NCBI GenBank assembly: GCA_963924555.1
Contig: OZ004587.1
Coordinates: forward strand, 2,790,001-2,854,000
Direction of reading: 5' to 3'
DNA length: 64,000 nucleotides
Origin: Crambe crambe
Lineage: Eukaryota > Porifera > Demospongiae > Poecilosclerida > Crambeidae
This document shows, one piece after another, positions 1-14,600 of this stretch. Made by a program: the position numbers and the translations under genes. Below the pieces are notes generated by a model that was not told the DNA's origin, did not search any database, and saw only the letters and a list, made by a program, of their open reading frames with translations. How positions within the stretch are numbered: the stretch's first letter is position 1; each line of letters opens with the position of its first letter.

Positions 1-1040
1 TCAAGTCCACGCAACAACCAAATAAATGCACCGAAGGAACTTGCATAACAATAATAATTACTATTGTCCACATTTTTAATTCCGTTCTAATTGGATCTTT
101 TTGGAGTCAGAATTCCCAAGTCACATACTATTGCATTCAATATGAAAACGGGTAAGTTCATGAGGTATTACCAAGAGACAGCTATATTATCGCTACAGGG
201 AATAATGTAGAATTAGCATTTTGGTCCAGGAATCATGACAAGAGCATGCACACATGTATACAAAGCATGCCAGGGACGAGTATTTTCATCATGACATGTT
301 TGAAGTATGCAGTGCATTCCCGTCATTATACCAGAACTGAAAATTATTGATTGGTTGGGACAAGTCCATGCAATTTTAATTGTGTTGTATTACATAGCAA
401 TCCAGATCAGTTTAATTGTGACTGAGATAAACCTAAGCACATAGGATGGAAGACTAAAATAATTTTTGTCCTTAATTAATGGGGGCAGAGGGAGTTGTAC
501 GAATTTGGGGTAGAAGGTTAATTCTAGAACATCAAAACTGTGGTTTACAGTTTTATTGCTAGATTTTGGGAGTAGGTGGGTGGAAAGAGGTGTCCATTTT
601 TTGATCCATGGAAGAATTCGTTTGGAGCATGTAACTGCATGTTTGCATAGCAATTATACTCAGTAACTGTCACATGGCCAGAGCTGGATCAGACAATTGA
701 CTACGGCCAGATTGGAGGTGCTACAGTCATTTAAAACCACAACCATTATAGGCAATGTAATAAAATGGAACTGCAGTTGTCAGTGCTTTTTCAGCATAAG
801 AGGAATGGATGTTACAGATACTGCACCCTTTCCTCTACTGTTGCAAGTTACCATTTCCAACTAGCCAAATGCAACACACGTACACAATCTTCATTAGGTT
901 ACTGAACTATTTTTGTCATCCCAAGCCATTTTAGACTAATAATTCTTTAGCTTACTGAGTCATGGACTCCAGGAGGAGGGAGACAACTCGTACCCAATAT
1001 TCTTGTTCGTACTGATTGCGAGCTCCGGAGAACCCCGGAA
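1..1040. other. upstream intergenic DNA, no gene seen
   Basis: This stretch is AT-rich and holds no convincing exon, RNA gene or transposon. The short open frames in it have no recognisable composition or motif. It forms the distal upstream region of the CPEB gene; nothing else is supported. Confidence 0.6.
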
Positions 1041-1321
1041 ATGATGACCCGGAAGTGGTGTATCATAGATTACCCAATTAATCACAATGAATTCTGTTAG
1101 CAGTGATCGGTATCAGCTGGCGGTTGCAACGGTGCACCAATATAAGCAACCATTTGTGTGTTTTTACTAAGCAGAAAGAGACGGTTCAAAATCTCAATCT
1201 GTGTGATTTTTTAAAGAAGAGTTTTTATCTCCTACTGAATTTTTTTTAGAACGATTTTCTCAAGCATTTTACTTCTGCAAAGTGAAGCAGATTTGAAGCA
1301 TTTTTTTTTTATAACTCAGAG
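1041..1321 (+). promoter_or_regulatory. probable CPEB promoter and 5' UTR with an ETS-type site
   Basis: The GC content rises just before the first coding exon. An ETS/GABP-type core, CCGGAAGTG, lies at 1049-1057 and is typical of TATA-less animal promoters. No TATA box is seen. The transcription start is not determinable; placement relies on the ATG at 1322, which is followed by a good donor. Inference. Confidence 0.4.
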
Positions 1322-2634
1322 ATGCCTGAAGGATTCAGCAACATATCGGTAAGTGATCGCAAATTGTAGGCTGCGCGAGCATGCAGGCTGGCAGCTTGCT
1401 TAGCTTGCAGCATAGCCGCAGGGCCGGCTAGGTAGCTTTCTCACTCATGCGCAGGTTGTTGCAGATTAGATTGTGAGTAAGTACCACGTCAGGTGGTTAC
1501 TATACTATATATCTGTATTTGACCTTTATTTATGGTAGGGTAGTAAATTCAAGGTCTCTATTCTCTCTTTATCGCTGCAGCCAGTAGAGTCCCAACGTGT
1601 GACGGAGGGAGTAGGGCTATCCAGTAAACCTGGTTCCCCTCTGGAAGCAAATTTGGAACAGCTCCGTGAGTTTTGTTTTTATAGTCTGTAATTTAGCTAG
1701 AAGCTAATCCTCTGCATCTTTTAAGTGGGTTTAGAGAGAGCTGCAATGGCTGAATTGGGGAATGTTTATGTGCTCTATTTTTTATCTAAGTTTGTGTGGC
1801 CGTTCTAATCTCTGTAAGATGACCTGTGGACCTTTGATAAGCGACCAGTATGTCTTAATTTCCCTAGTACAATTGAGGTAGTGTGCTAAAACTGCCTATC
1901 AATTGACTATGCAGTACTGTAGCATGTAGCTACAGTCATGGTATAGCCCTGGGTACAGTAGGAGATCTTGCATCATCCACAATGGTGGTAGCTAACTGGC
2001 AAGCTAGTTAAACAGGTGTTCAAGTGCTGTAGAAATTGTTCTATCAGCTAAAGCTCTTTTTTTTTTTTTTTTTTTTTTTTGCAGTATCTTATTCTCCATT
2101 GTATTAGTTTTTTGCAGTGAATATTACAAGGCTACATAGAGACCCTTCCCTATTGGTCCTATTTTCTTACATTAGCTACTTCACAAGCATATGAAATAAC
2201 CTTTTTTGTAAGATGTTTGTGTTGAAAAACATGGTACCTTTCTTTTTGCTGGTACGAAAAGAAAATTTATGGCTGTCAGAAAAATCGAAAAATTTCAGTT
2301 GCTATGTGCTATTGTATCCCCATGTTCCTGTTTCTATAGCAATGTGGAATTTCATCCAAGGATCGGTGCTAACCAATGCGTTTCCCTTTAATTTGGTGTG
2401 TAATTATGTTTGTGTAAAGGTGCATGGAAACGTGGTGATGTTTCTTGAGCGCGACTTTCGCAACTTGAGGGTGTAATTAAAGTGGTAAGTCGGAAAGCTT
2501 TGAGGGTGAAAGTGGCAAAGGTGCAATGTATTTAGCTCCATTTTTTTTTGGTGCTCTGTGAATATTTGATGGCTGAAGAGTTTTAGAGATAGGGTGAGAT
2601 AGGCAGCAGTTGTGTGGATGGGCCAGCTAATTGT

Positions 2635-2666
<32 letters not shown>

Positions 2667-5600
2667 GGGGGAATGCAAATTGTGTGGAGGCTTTTGCAAA
2701 ATAGGCAGATTTCAAGTTTAGTGAGAGTAGAGCAGACATCTTTTATGTTGGTATCCACTGCAGGTTCTATTGAACTTTTATTGCAATTTGAACTTTTAAC
2801 TGAAATGACCAAATCAATCCTATATTTGATATTACTGTCTAAGCCCACATCAGAGCAGAACCAGTTCAGGTCAAGAATTTCAGAAAAGCCTTACAAACTC
2901 ACTTTCCAGACCAGCACATCTGTCTTCAGTTATGAATGAAGGTATTGTAGGATGTATTTACTACAACTCTCCTCTATGCCTGCAAGTTGTAGCCTAGTTG
3001 TCTGGGATTGCCCTGTTACATGTAGATGGTGAATTGGTGGAGTGTTGCATGCAATATCTTCTGTTTCTACCATGTGTTATCAAGTTCAGTGAAGAATCTG
3101 CCATCTTTTCCTAGTGTTTCTGTGTGCAGTGCGAGGTAGAATAGTGAGTACAATGGTTCATCTTTGAGGAACATCAATGGTATAGTACTGTAGTGGTAAG
3201 TTGCTGAATTTAGTTTCAACTGGTCTTGGATAGACAATTTTTGACCTGTTTGCAACCATTTTATCTAGCTCACTGTTGATTTAAGATGGTTGTCCAATAG
3301 CCTGGTACTGTAGATTTCAGGATGGTTGTCCATAAGGAATGAGAAATAAGTAGTGGCTTACAAGGACCTAAGAAACCCAATCCTTTTATGTCCTATACAA
3401 TCCATGCAGTTGTGTAAACCATAGGACAAGCTGTATCCACCTATTCCCTGACAACCAACCTGCAATGGACCTACCTGCAATATGGTCCTTGCAATTTTTT
3501 TAATTATTTGTGGTTTTGATATGGTTTCTCTCCAATTGAGCAGACCCCTCTTCTAACTCTTGTCAGTGCCTTTTATGGAAATGGAAATTTTGTATAAAAG
3601 GGAGCCCTGCTTTTTATTGTCTGTGTTAGTTGACTGAAGCTGGCCAGCAGTGGAATGCGCTGACAAGCGCTCACACCTCCATGTAACACCTCCACTAATA
3701 GAATTGTACATTGTTCACAAAATTGACATGCGCAGAAAGCTTCTTTTTTTGTCCTGGTCAGGTGATCTGAATGTGTCCTTGATAATAAATAATATAAATA
3801 AGCTGCTAAAACAAATAGGCTTCCACAATTTTTGTATTCTGTCCTGAATATAGAGAGGTGCAAGTTGGTTGGCAGATTTGGTGTCCTAGCTACAGTTGTA
3901 ACTATGTGAACTCTCCTTTTGTGAGTGTACACTGCATGCAAGCTAGGAGCCTTGCTGGGTTATATACAGATGGGCAGGAAGCCACACCTCCACAAGACTA
4001 TGTTCAGTACATGTCTCAGCTATACAGTGGCAAAGAAAATGTAGTATAGCAGTGATACATTTGCTTGACCATGAGCTCTGACCTTTCGAGGGCCCTTAGA
4101 CTCCTGTAGGCCGACGCTCTAACCTACCAGTCTTGAGTTATCTGAGGTCGTCTGGCCTAGGGCTTCCCTTAGTACTAAGCTCCTCCCTTGTAGTAAACAC
4201 TTCAGTAGCAGCTGACCACTCCCTTGGTCTGTGTTTAGATCTAGAGGCATCTAGCCACTCCCAAATGCTACCTAACACTGACCTCAAGCTTGTTGCTGGT
4301 CAGCTAGTGATAAAATCAGGTTATTCAGGTGTCCCTTTGCAGTTTCACCAGCTTCCCCTAACTACTCATTCAGGACAAGCCACCATGGCAACCACACTAA
4401 GAAATCCCTACAGCTAGCCACACTGCAGTTCTGCTCTTGAAAGGGTTAATTTTGGACAATAGTATAATGATTTTGAGATCCATCAGTTTTTTTCAATGGG
4501 TTATGTCAATTAAAAAGGGCATGTGTGGTAATTACTTGTTGGTTCATAAGCATATTGGATAATGGAAATTACTTGTGTTCATGTGCATATTGGATAATGG
4601 AGATTATGGAATGTTGTAAAATTGGAATAGTTCCTAGCATGATATTGTAGAATATTTTTTAGACTATAGCTAGTCACAATCAAGGAATCACATTGGTCCA
4701 TTTGGTGAATTCTAATCACGCACTTAGAATTCACTTGCCCTAGGATGAAAACCTGGTAAAGATGGTCATTCCAATTGGTCCTATTCTAGCAACGCACGCG
4801 GTGGCCATAGTTATTGTTTCTAGGTGCGCTTTGATTCATGTTTGGTGCATTTAAAAACCATGGTTTTCATGTTGAGATAAGTTACTCTGGTTACAACTAG
4901 AGTAAACCAAAAAGTACTTCCTATGATCAGCCATTTTTAACCACATTCGATTGGCTGGCATTGTAGTTCCACCAACTGAGTGATCCTGTTTCATTATTGC
5001 CTACAGCACCTATGACCCAGAGTCCCTGGACGTACAGTGCTGCTTCCATGGACCTCTCAATCTCACGCCCCTTAAACAGCTCCTCCTCCGAGACCAGCAT
5101 TGACTCTGGGTTCGAGACCCCTGCCACAAAGGAAGGAGGGGACATCAACGCACTCTCCCAAACACTCATCAGTCAAGGACCCACCTCCACTGTCACCACC
5201 TTGTCAAACATACTGGTAAGTAGTAACTAGTCCATTACATACCAAATAGAAAATATGCACCGTGTAATAGATTAAGGTTTAATAATAGAGAATGTAGTTG
5301 TACCGACACCACAAAGGAATATGACTGCGTTATGTATGCATATTATAGGGTTCTCCCCAGTGAAACTGATCAGAGTGGTGCTTGAATACCACATTAAAGG
5401 ATTTTGATATTCTTGTGGCTATTAAAATGCATTATTTTAACCACATGAAAGAAAAATTGGCCCCATCAGAGTGGTTGTACCTCTCTGACACCCAACCCTG
5501 TATCTTTCCCCCTCATCAGCAACCCTTGACCAAAACCCTCTGGATACTGTCATTGCTGAGAAAACACATGGTGTTCTTTTCTTTATGTAGCGATTTGATC

Positions 5601-8600
5601 CTAGATCCTATGCCGACAAAGTTTAGAGTTTGGACAGGCTTAAAAAATATAGCACTAATGCTGGTTTGTTAGGTTATTTTCTCCTTGTTTGCATGCAACC
5701 AAAACTAAATGATCATCAAGTGAAAAACTTTTTGCATTACTGGAGCAGGGCTCACAGTAAATCCAGAAAAATTGTTCAGTTTAAAGCAGAAAATGACCGG
5801 ACAAATCAAGAAATTGACTGGAAGTGTCCTTGTGACTGACAGTTATTTGTGAGCCCTGACTAGAGCCATAATGAAGAATTTCTTGAAGAACTTGCTTGTA
5901 AAGAAAGGATCAATTGCTCCTTTCAATGTGCTATTTTGTTTTGGAGCATATTTTCTGTGTGGTTCCATCATGACAGTGTTCTAGCCAAAGAGTTGAAGAG
6001 TGGTGCTCCCCCACTCTATTTCTCCCCTTCCCCCACCTTATTGTTACTGAATTAGAATAGTGGAATATATACACTCCCTAGCATTTCACGTTTTTGGACC
6101 CCCTTATTGCCTAAACCCCCACTCTTTGTAATCATAGAACCCTGTATAATTTGACTGCCGCTATACATTTATAGCTGCTACCACATCAGACAGAAGAAAC
6201 ATTATTTGCTCTATCAAATAATTTAATGTTTTACTACAATTTTGTAGTAATTCAAAGCCTTACTATTAGTCTGGTTAGTGCAGTATTGATTGGATGGTTG
6301 ATTGTCATAGGAGGAAGTTAGACCCATGTAAAAGGTTTCACCTGTTAGTCGGACATGACTACCTCGTCTCCTTACTCTGTTAGTGGCAAGCATCACATCA
6401 TCTGATCTCCATCTTTGTACTTTGGAAAGAGTAATTTTTTAGCACCTGCATAACTACCTCATCTCCTTACTCAGGTAGTGGCAAGCATCACATCATATGA
6501 TCTCCATCTTAGTACTTTGGAGGGAGTAATTTATTTTTTTAAAGCATCGTCCTTGGGGAGTGACATTAAATATTTGAGTAGATTGGGTTGTGCAAATGAA
6601 ATGATTCTTCATTGAAATCTTGTATCAACGACTTGGATTCCCCGTATTTTTATTTAATTTCTCAATGCCAGTAAAACCAACCTCAGAGTATGTTGTATGT
6701 GTGACCTCTGAACTGAGTGGCAGATGCAAGTGCAAGGTTAAGGTGCAGCCTACAATTTTGGAAAGTGGAATGTTTGTTTACTATATAACAAAACATTCGG
6801 AACAATCGTAGCGTATCCTTTCTACCACCCTAATTTAAGAGCCAATCCAACCATATAGACACATTCAGTGTTCTAGCCAAAGAGTGTAATTGGTGGTAGA
6901 GTAATCCGCTGTCCTTGTGAGGAAGGGAGTTCTGAATGTGATCAAGGATGAAATGTTCTATTATTTAAATAATGTTCTATGTTCTGAATGGAGTGCTCCC
7001 CCACTCTATTTCTCCCTTCCCTCGTCCTATCGTTGCTGAATTAGTATAGTGGAATATATACACTCCCTAGCATTTCACATTTTTGGACCCCCTTATTGCT
7101 TAAACCCCACCCCCACCCCCACTCTCTGCATTCATCCTGGCTTGAGAACACTGACATTTTTGCGTGTACATTAATGTGCCACACCTCCTGACCTGGAAGT
7201 ATTTTTTTCTTGGCTCTTCAATTGGAATAAGTACAAGTACAGTAATTATTACATCATATGTACTCGTGACAGTCGAGGGTAGAAATCAAACTTTATTCAC
7301 GTTTTAGTCAAAGTTTCCTTTTGTCGTGACTGATGCTTTATAATACAATTTTCTGCCTTTCAAACCCTCGACTGTCACACTTGCTACAGCCAGGGTGTTA
7401 ATAATAACTGCTCACTGACTTGGATGTTATTTTTTTGATGTGTAGAAAGAGCTGACCCTGTCCTCTCCCCCTGGTGGCAGCAACGACTCCTCCCCCTACA
7501 GTGACCAGCTCCACTCCCAAGAAGACCACGTCCATCACACACTTGGTGAGTCTTAAGAGATGCTTGGAACTGAAAAGGTTCACTTTCACAGATCACTAGC
7601 ATTGACAGTACAAGGAAAAGAACCAACCACTCTGAATTCTACCCAAATGTTGTATTCCTCGGGTAGGGGTTCATACAGAGAGGAAGTCCACCCAAAAAAG
7701 ATGATCAGATCCCCTCCCAAAACATTTTTGATACACTCCCTCCCATAAAGAGAAGACCTTTACTTGTTCATCATCACAGACAATTTCTTCATTCATTATT
7801 AGCTAATGTGGCATCTGGAAGTAAACATCATGAGACAACTTTCTTTAGGAAATGCTGACAGTGCACATGATCAGGAAATCACTAGTTGATAGCTTACGTA
7901 GAATTGTGCCCCAAGCAATGAATGTTCTTGAGCATGACTGTTGGACTGAGTCCCTGTATCTGGCCAGTGGCTATTGTGATGTATCTTTGACTTAGCTTGC
8001 CCATTGCTAATCTCGTGGAAGTGTCAATTGCATATGATTGTTGGCAACAACACTCGCTGCTGCATCACCTGATTTCATTTGTGTCTCCTCATCTTTAGTG
8101 TACCTGTTAGTTTAAGTATCTGAGAAATGTTGAAATCTAATATGCGATGAGCATCGTGCCATTTTCCCAAGGAGAGCATCTTGTCAATGAAATAATGACC
8201 TTAGCTTAATTTTAAAGTCACAAGGATAGGCCAGGCTTGATAGAACAGTGAAATGTCAACTCAGAGTAGTTTATTCAAGGGGGCCCTCAAGTTTGGCTGG
8301 TTGCTATCCTTATGGAGGTTAAGAGAGTCCAACCTCTTTATTTAAGGGGAACATTCAAGTTTTGGCAGTCCAAAGTTTTATGTGATTATGCACTCAACAA
8401 CAGCAGTAAATATGGAGATGATTCAAGATGCATGTTCATCACTCCAGAAATGAATACCTTAAAATAATGATTTGATTCTTGAAGTGAAATTAGTGAAGGA
8501 CAACGTGATTTATGCTAGCCTAGTTTTGTGTTCAGGTCCAATGATTTAGTGGGTAGCCTGGTGGACTCCTTTGATTTTCAGTCTGATGTTCAAACTATTC

Positions 8601-11600
8601 TGGCTTCAATTTACATGTAGCAGTCCATTAAGCTCATTACTGAATGTACCAGTGTGTGGCTGTGTTGGTTAGTGGGCCTTGTAGACCTACTGGTGACCGT
8701 GGTCCATGTTGAAGGATGTTACTACCATACACAGGTTTTGTTTGCACATGATTATATTGTATGCTAGCTGTTATTAATGTTGCTCCTCACCACTAGGTTC
8801 ATAGACCTATATAGTTTTTTCCTGCTAAGACTGTACCAGTTATGCTTTCCAGACCACGACTCAAAACCTTTCCTGAAAACAAGTAGGCAAGGGAGGAATG
8901 AAATATCTTCTAATTCCAGTCTAGCCAGGCTGTTAAGAACTTTGAGTACCAACGCAATTTCTCATTGCAATTAGTTCCCTAATGAGCTGACATACAAAAC
9001 TTTTTCCCAATGTGGTATAATAAAGTGAATCAATCCTGTAATTAGAGAACTTGTATTGGATGGACTTTACTCGTTGCCCTGTATGTAATAGAGTACTCAG
9101 ATGCCATGCCAGAGTACCCGTCAAGTTATCATTGATTTTCACTATAGCAGACAATAGTCTATTACTAAATTGGTAGTGCAGTACTCACCACACTACATTC
9201 ATCATGGCCATTTCCTACATTCCGTTGATTTAGTTTCACTTTGAAAAAGGGCATTAAAAATGCTGGTTTCAAAACCAAATGATTTAGTGGATGTTTAAAT
9301 CTGCATTAGTGTTAATGTTATGGCATTGATGTTACTCTCTGCAGGTACATCTGACGGAGAATCCGACCAATTCAGTTCCTCCAGTTCCCCTGAAGCCATA
9401 GAACTGCCAAGTCCTCCCATGGGCCATTCCTACTCGGCACCGCCAAGCTCCGCCCTCATGCCTCCTCACTCCACCCACTTTCCCTGGCTGGCTCCCATGC
9501 AGGCTTGTCACCCTCCTCCTCAGCCCACCCACATCTTTCAAGGTACGACAACACGAATAGAACAATCAATTCATGAAGTAAATCTTCACAAAAGCACTGA
9601 ATCTTTACAACCTGAAATTCTAGTTTAACCAGGTGTTGCCATTGACAGTTACAGCAGTTCCTGAAACAGACAAAAGCGCATTCTATTGTTTAAAAAAAAA
9701 AAAAGCTGTGCATTTGTGGCAGTGAAGAATCGTTAATGATTAACAGACAAAAGAGCATTTCTATTGTCTAAGAAAAGGCTGTGCATTTATGTGGCAACAG
9801 ATAAAAGACCAGTCTATTTAAAAAGGGCTATGCATTTATGTGGCAGCAGAAGAATCATTAATAAAAGAAACCATTAACAGCATTCTATTGTTTAAAAAAA
9901 GGCTGTGCATTATGTGGCAACAAAGGAGCAGCGGAAGAAAAGCATGAACAGCATTCTATTGTTTAAAAAAAAGCTGTTCATTAAATTTTGAGACAACAGA
10001 CAAAAGAGCATTCTATTATTTAAAAAAAAGGGTGTGCATTTATGTGGCAGCAGAAGAATAGAAAGCTAAAGGTAGTATGGAATTGATATAGAGGGTTTTC
10101 CCCATGTGCGTCGTTTGGATTGGTAGCCATTCACTCCAATCAGCTGGGAATACCTTAATAAGCAGTCCCGCTCACCTTTGCTGTATTAGGAAATATGTAG
10201 CAGATTGTAGCAATATATTCTGTGGCATGCTTTGTAGAAGAAACCTTAATCCATTGGAGAGGTATAAGAATCGTTTTAATGAGGTACAGTGGATTTGGTA
10301 AAACTTGCTTGACAGTGGTCAACTAACCTGTTCTAGTAGGATGCTTAAAAACAAGTCCTACTAAATCCAGAACCTTTACTCGTTAGAAGTCCTTTTGCGA
10401 AGTAACCACCCAACACCTCTTGGGCGCCATAGCGGCAGTGAATCTACAAGATCATGCATATTTTTGACATTCCTGCTGACATACCAACTTGTGTGCTGAT
10501 AAACCTGGAGAGGTGGAATGGCCTTATTAGAGAGCTTTCACAGTGGCTGGTTAGAATGCTGCACACTATGTGACTTGCTTGCATCAGCCAACGAATGTAC
10601 GGTAATGGGATGAGTGAAGCAGCTGCCAAATGGTTGCATTTCTCACAGATTCAAACCCTCCAACTCCCCCACAGAACACACTAAAGCTTCATACATACAA
10701 AGACATCTCCTTATGTATGTAGCACCGAGAGCTTTCATCCAGGCTACTCTGAATGGAGCTGCTTTTGGCAAAATCCCAAGGCCGACTTTCAGTATTGGTT
10801 GAGCAATTATCACCGATGGCTAAGTAGACGAGATTTCCAGTTTTGTAACGTGTGACCCTACATTGACTTTCAGTATTGGTGAAGTAAGAATATTTTGTGC
10901 AGTCTCATAACCTATGACCCTACATCGACTTTTAGTATTGATGGAGCAAGATGGTTAATATTTTGTACAGTCCTATAACCTTTGACCCCCCATCCCTACA
11001 TCGACTTTCAGTATTGATAGAGCAAGAATTTTTACTGGTGGCCAAGTAGACTCATACAATCCTATAACCTTTGACCTGCCACCTGAATATGATGGCATTT
11101 TATGTAGAGTTATAATAGATTATGTCCTGGAAAACCAGTTTGGCTGCCATTTTTCCTTATTGTATTAACCCTCAGTGCACGAGCGAGAGGGTTACAGCAG
11201 TCAGTTGTGTCTGTTATCATAACATCTCGTGAACTGCACCATTTGCATGCTCTTAACACGAAGTTGTCCAGATTTTTAAATTTTCTGACTTGTACAAAGA
11301 TAGCATCTTTGAGAACAACACCACCAAACTTCCTTCGTGGACTTTGTGGGCACCACCTCCTAGCATAATAGCTACACACCGTATGCTAACATGACATGTG
11401 GATATTTTAGTAGCTAAAGCTGAAACCTTTTGAAGGAAGTCTTTGAACTCACTGCCTTTCCAAGCATTGAGGGTTAGCAATTCATTACATTGGTAGTAAA
11501 CACAGACTATTTAAAGGAAATGGTGAGGGTAGCATTTAACTGAGTGAGCTAAAGTGCCAAGCAGCCATTCCAATGTTACAGTAATGGCTTGGTCACTAAT

Positions 11601-14600
11601 CCTGTGTTGTTACAGTATTTCTTCTGTTGGTGTTACATCTGCATAATGTTTGCTGGTTTAATTATGTTGTGTTGGGATAATCTAGCTGCAAGCTGGTCTG
11701 GTTATTATGAATTATCCGGAACAGAAGTAGTAATTGGGTTGATTGCTCTAGTACACGTCCAATTATAATGATGCAACTTGCACTTAACCTTATCAGCAGA
11801 TCTAAATCTAATGAAAAATAGAGCAGCTTGTGTTCTATAGTGAAGAGGATGACACTACCTCCCACTCTGGCAGGTGGTCATGTCTTTTATTTTGACTTGC
11901 TAGAAGCTTGTCTGCTCTTTGACTAGAATGTCAATTACCTACAGAAATCCGAAAGTGTGTGTATCAATTATTGCATCTCTCTCTCTTCCCTCTCAGGTGG
12001 TGTAGTGGATCTTCCCTCTCCTCCCTACGACACCATCCAAGTGGCAAATCCATTTGCCCTGCCCCCAGCTCCTGCAGCTCATCCCCATCCCATGTCTCCG
12101 CTCGATAAGATCTATTACCCCGCCCCTGCCCCCATTCACCACCAGCTCAGGAGGAGCATCGCCCCAGACAACATCATGACTGCATCCGGGCATGGAAAGG
12201 CAGTCGTCATGCACTCCAACTCTGGTGAGTCCTCCATGAAGGGGCATCCAGATAATAGTGAAGCATTTGTTTAGATTACAAGGCACGGTGCCTTAAATGC
12301 AGTTGTTTCCTCTAGTGCAAATTTGCATGCATGTCGTCGATCCCTTGATATCCATGTTTCCATGGACCACTGCATAATTTTGTAGCTAGTTCTTTCTACT
12401 TGTACTCTGTTGGGATGCTGACACCTTTCCAACACCTATAGTGACCACCACAAGTGATCTTTTTTTGCCTTGGCAGAGGCGCAGTGCTGGAGGCGACTAT
12501 GTGTGCATGGTACGTACATCCTATTAGTAGCACACGCAAACGTATGCACGTGACCTTGACCTTATAGTCACATGCACAGCTCAGCAGTCTAGCTCCAGAT
12601 GGTACAAAGCTCAAGATTTTATGATTGTCTGAAAAGGCAGCAAGAGAGCCTGCAAGAAAGTTAAATAGCAAGAACAGAAGCTATAAAGTCACTAGAGTAG
12701 TAGGCAAGAATCATGAGAAAGCAGAAAGAGAGCCGAGCAGAGGCAGTAGGCTGCAAGTAAACGATCAGTATTAGGAGCAAGAAAACCAACATGAAACACT
12801 GTATAAAGCTCAAGATTCTAAAAAAGCAGTAAGAGAGCCTTAAATAGCAAGAACAGAAACTACAAAGTCACTAGAGTAGTAGGCAAGTTAGAAAAAGCCA
12901 AGCAGTGAGAGCAGAGGCAGTATAATAGGCAAGTAAACGATCAGTACTGGGAGCAAGAAAGCCTTAAATAGCAATCAAGAACAGAAGCTACAAAGTCATA
13001 AGTAGGTTAAAGAGCCAACAAAGCTAAGCAAACAAGCTACAGCTATAGCTACTAACTATATTTAGTTTGCTACAGCATAGAAAGTCATTGGTGTGATAAT
13101 TATAGAATAATGACATGTAAAATAAGATCTTCAGTCTTCAGTATAATTATATAGGTAATTATATAGGTAGACACAGCACAAAAGAAATCAGTGAAAATCA
13201 AAATAATACATTATAGTCAAGTCTACTACATGCCAAGGCATCAAATCTTTTTAAAGATGAATTAAAGTAAGCACTATTGGGACACAGAGAGAGGACCTTG
13301 GTCTCTGAATAGGGTGATCTGTTAATATCAGGACATAGAGAGAGGGTGGTCTATTAATACAGGTATTCTAACATGCTTTGATTATCATTGGTATGAATTA
13401 GACATGTAAATTGAGTGGAGTGACCCTTGACCACCACACTGGAGGGTTTATTTAGTGCATCCTGACATTGTTATTCTATTGAAGGTGATGACCACTGAAC
13501 AAGCTGAACAATATCCACTAAATACAATGCTAACAGAGTGTCTGTATATTTGGGAGCACCGAGTGTCTCGATAATGAGCTTAAGCTCTAAAGAGACAAGT
13601 TTTGTGGTATACACATTGCTCGGCGTTCAGATTTATTTTCCAAGTGTGATTGAATACAGTAGAAGTCCTGAATCATAACATTATCTGCTGCTGCTCTAAT
13701 AAACTGCAAGTGATTTTTAGTTGGTTTTTATGGCACTAAATTTGAACTGAATGTAGCAGTAGTGTGTTTTTGAACATCTGTGTAATCTAGTAAGCCTATC
13801 TTTCTCTTCACACATACCATTGGGGATATGGTTGTGATTAGTTGTTAACTTTTGGCCATACAAATGCAGGAAGGGAGCTGGTGGTTTAGTACTAATCCAT
13901 GAAATAGTTGCATGCACTTTGAACTCAGGTTATCTAGTGCCAAGCTCTATTATTAAGAAATGAACGAGCTATAATGTGATCTGTCATTGTGGCATATTAG
14001 ATGACTCTGTTCACTTGAATGTTGCACACTATCTGATTTTTGAGTAGTGTGGAAAAGATGTGGGAAAGATCATCAATTCCAAGTAGATATCAACAATTAT
14101 TTCAGTCTTCCTTTTGAGGTTTCAGTGTAAATAGATGATTACAAGTAATATTGGGGTTGGATTGGAGGAGTGCCAAAATTAATGGTTTTTTTTGTTGTTT
14201 TTTAATAATAACCTTATAGTCGATATTGTTTTAATTTCTGCTTTGGATTGGGATAAGCATAAACGATTTTTGGCTCAGAGAATCACCACTCTTTGTCAAC
14301 CCAAACCTCACTGTGCTATTCTGCTCTACTGGAAAGCCAGCTAAGTCCACCTGTTGGCTCACCCTATATCAACCATTTCCCCCACTGATGGTCGGACTGG
14401 CATATGGCTGCTGGTCAAAACTATTTTTTCCAGCTTCCTTCTTGACTCCTAGGTTGCTATGGTTCCAGTTGTGTAGATATATCGTCAATGTTTTGGTACA
14501 GACTTGTCCTCTTTCAGAAGTTTCCCTCTTAGCCCACAATCACACAGCCAATTATAATTATCTATCCCAACTTCTAGTGTTGGGCACACAGTCGTTCATA

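Larger units (their letters stand above)
1666..5006. other. CPEB intron 2
   Basis: A 3.3-kb GT-AG intron. It holds a 24-T tract at 2057-2080 followed by GCAG, a 26-G homopolymer at 2646-2671, and a possible tRNA-derived SINE at about 4066-4138. No additional in-frame exon could be supported. Confidence 0.6.
5216..7445. other. CPEB intron 3 with internal repeats
   Basis: A 2.2-kb intron. It contains two copies of a roughly 150-bp sequence (5974-6135 and, interrupted, 6866-7125), a two-copy tandem repeat at 6358-6532 and a short TIR element at 7266-7378. No exon-like sequence was found. Confidence 0.55.
9543..11996. other. CPEB intron 5 with two degenerate repeat arrays
   Basis: A 2.45-kb intron containing repeat arrays at 9665-10060 and 10780-11080. 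The rest shows no exon signal. Confidence 0.55.

Noticed and set aside
2057..2100. T24-GCAG looks like an ideal 3' splice site for an extra CPEB exon
   Set aside because: The sequence after it has stops in the required frame and no donor giving a consistent phase; a poly-T tract explains it.
2631..2939. Open frame with a poly-Gly stretch
   Set aside because: Produced by the poly-G tract; no homology-like features and it lies in an intron.
4133..4417. 94-codon open frame in CPEB intron 2
   Set aside because: Composition is not obviously low complexity, but it has no splice sites in phase with CPEB and no recognisable motif.
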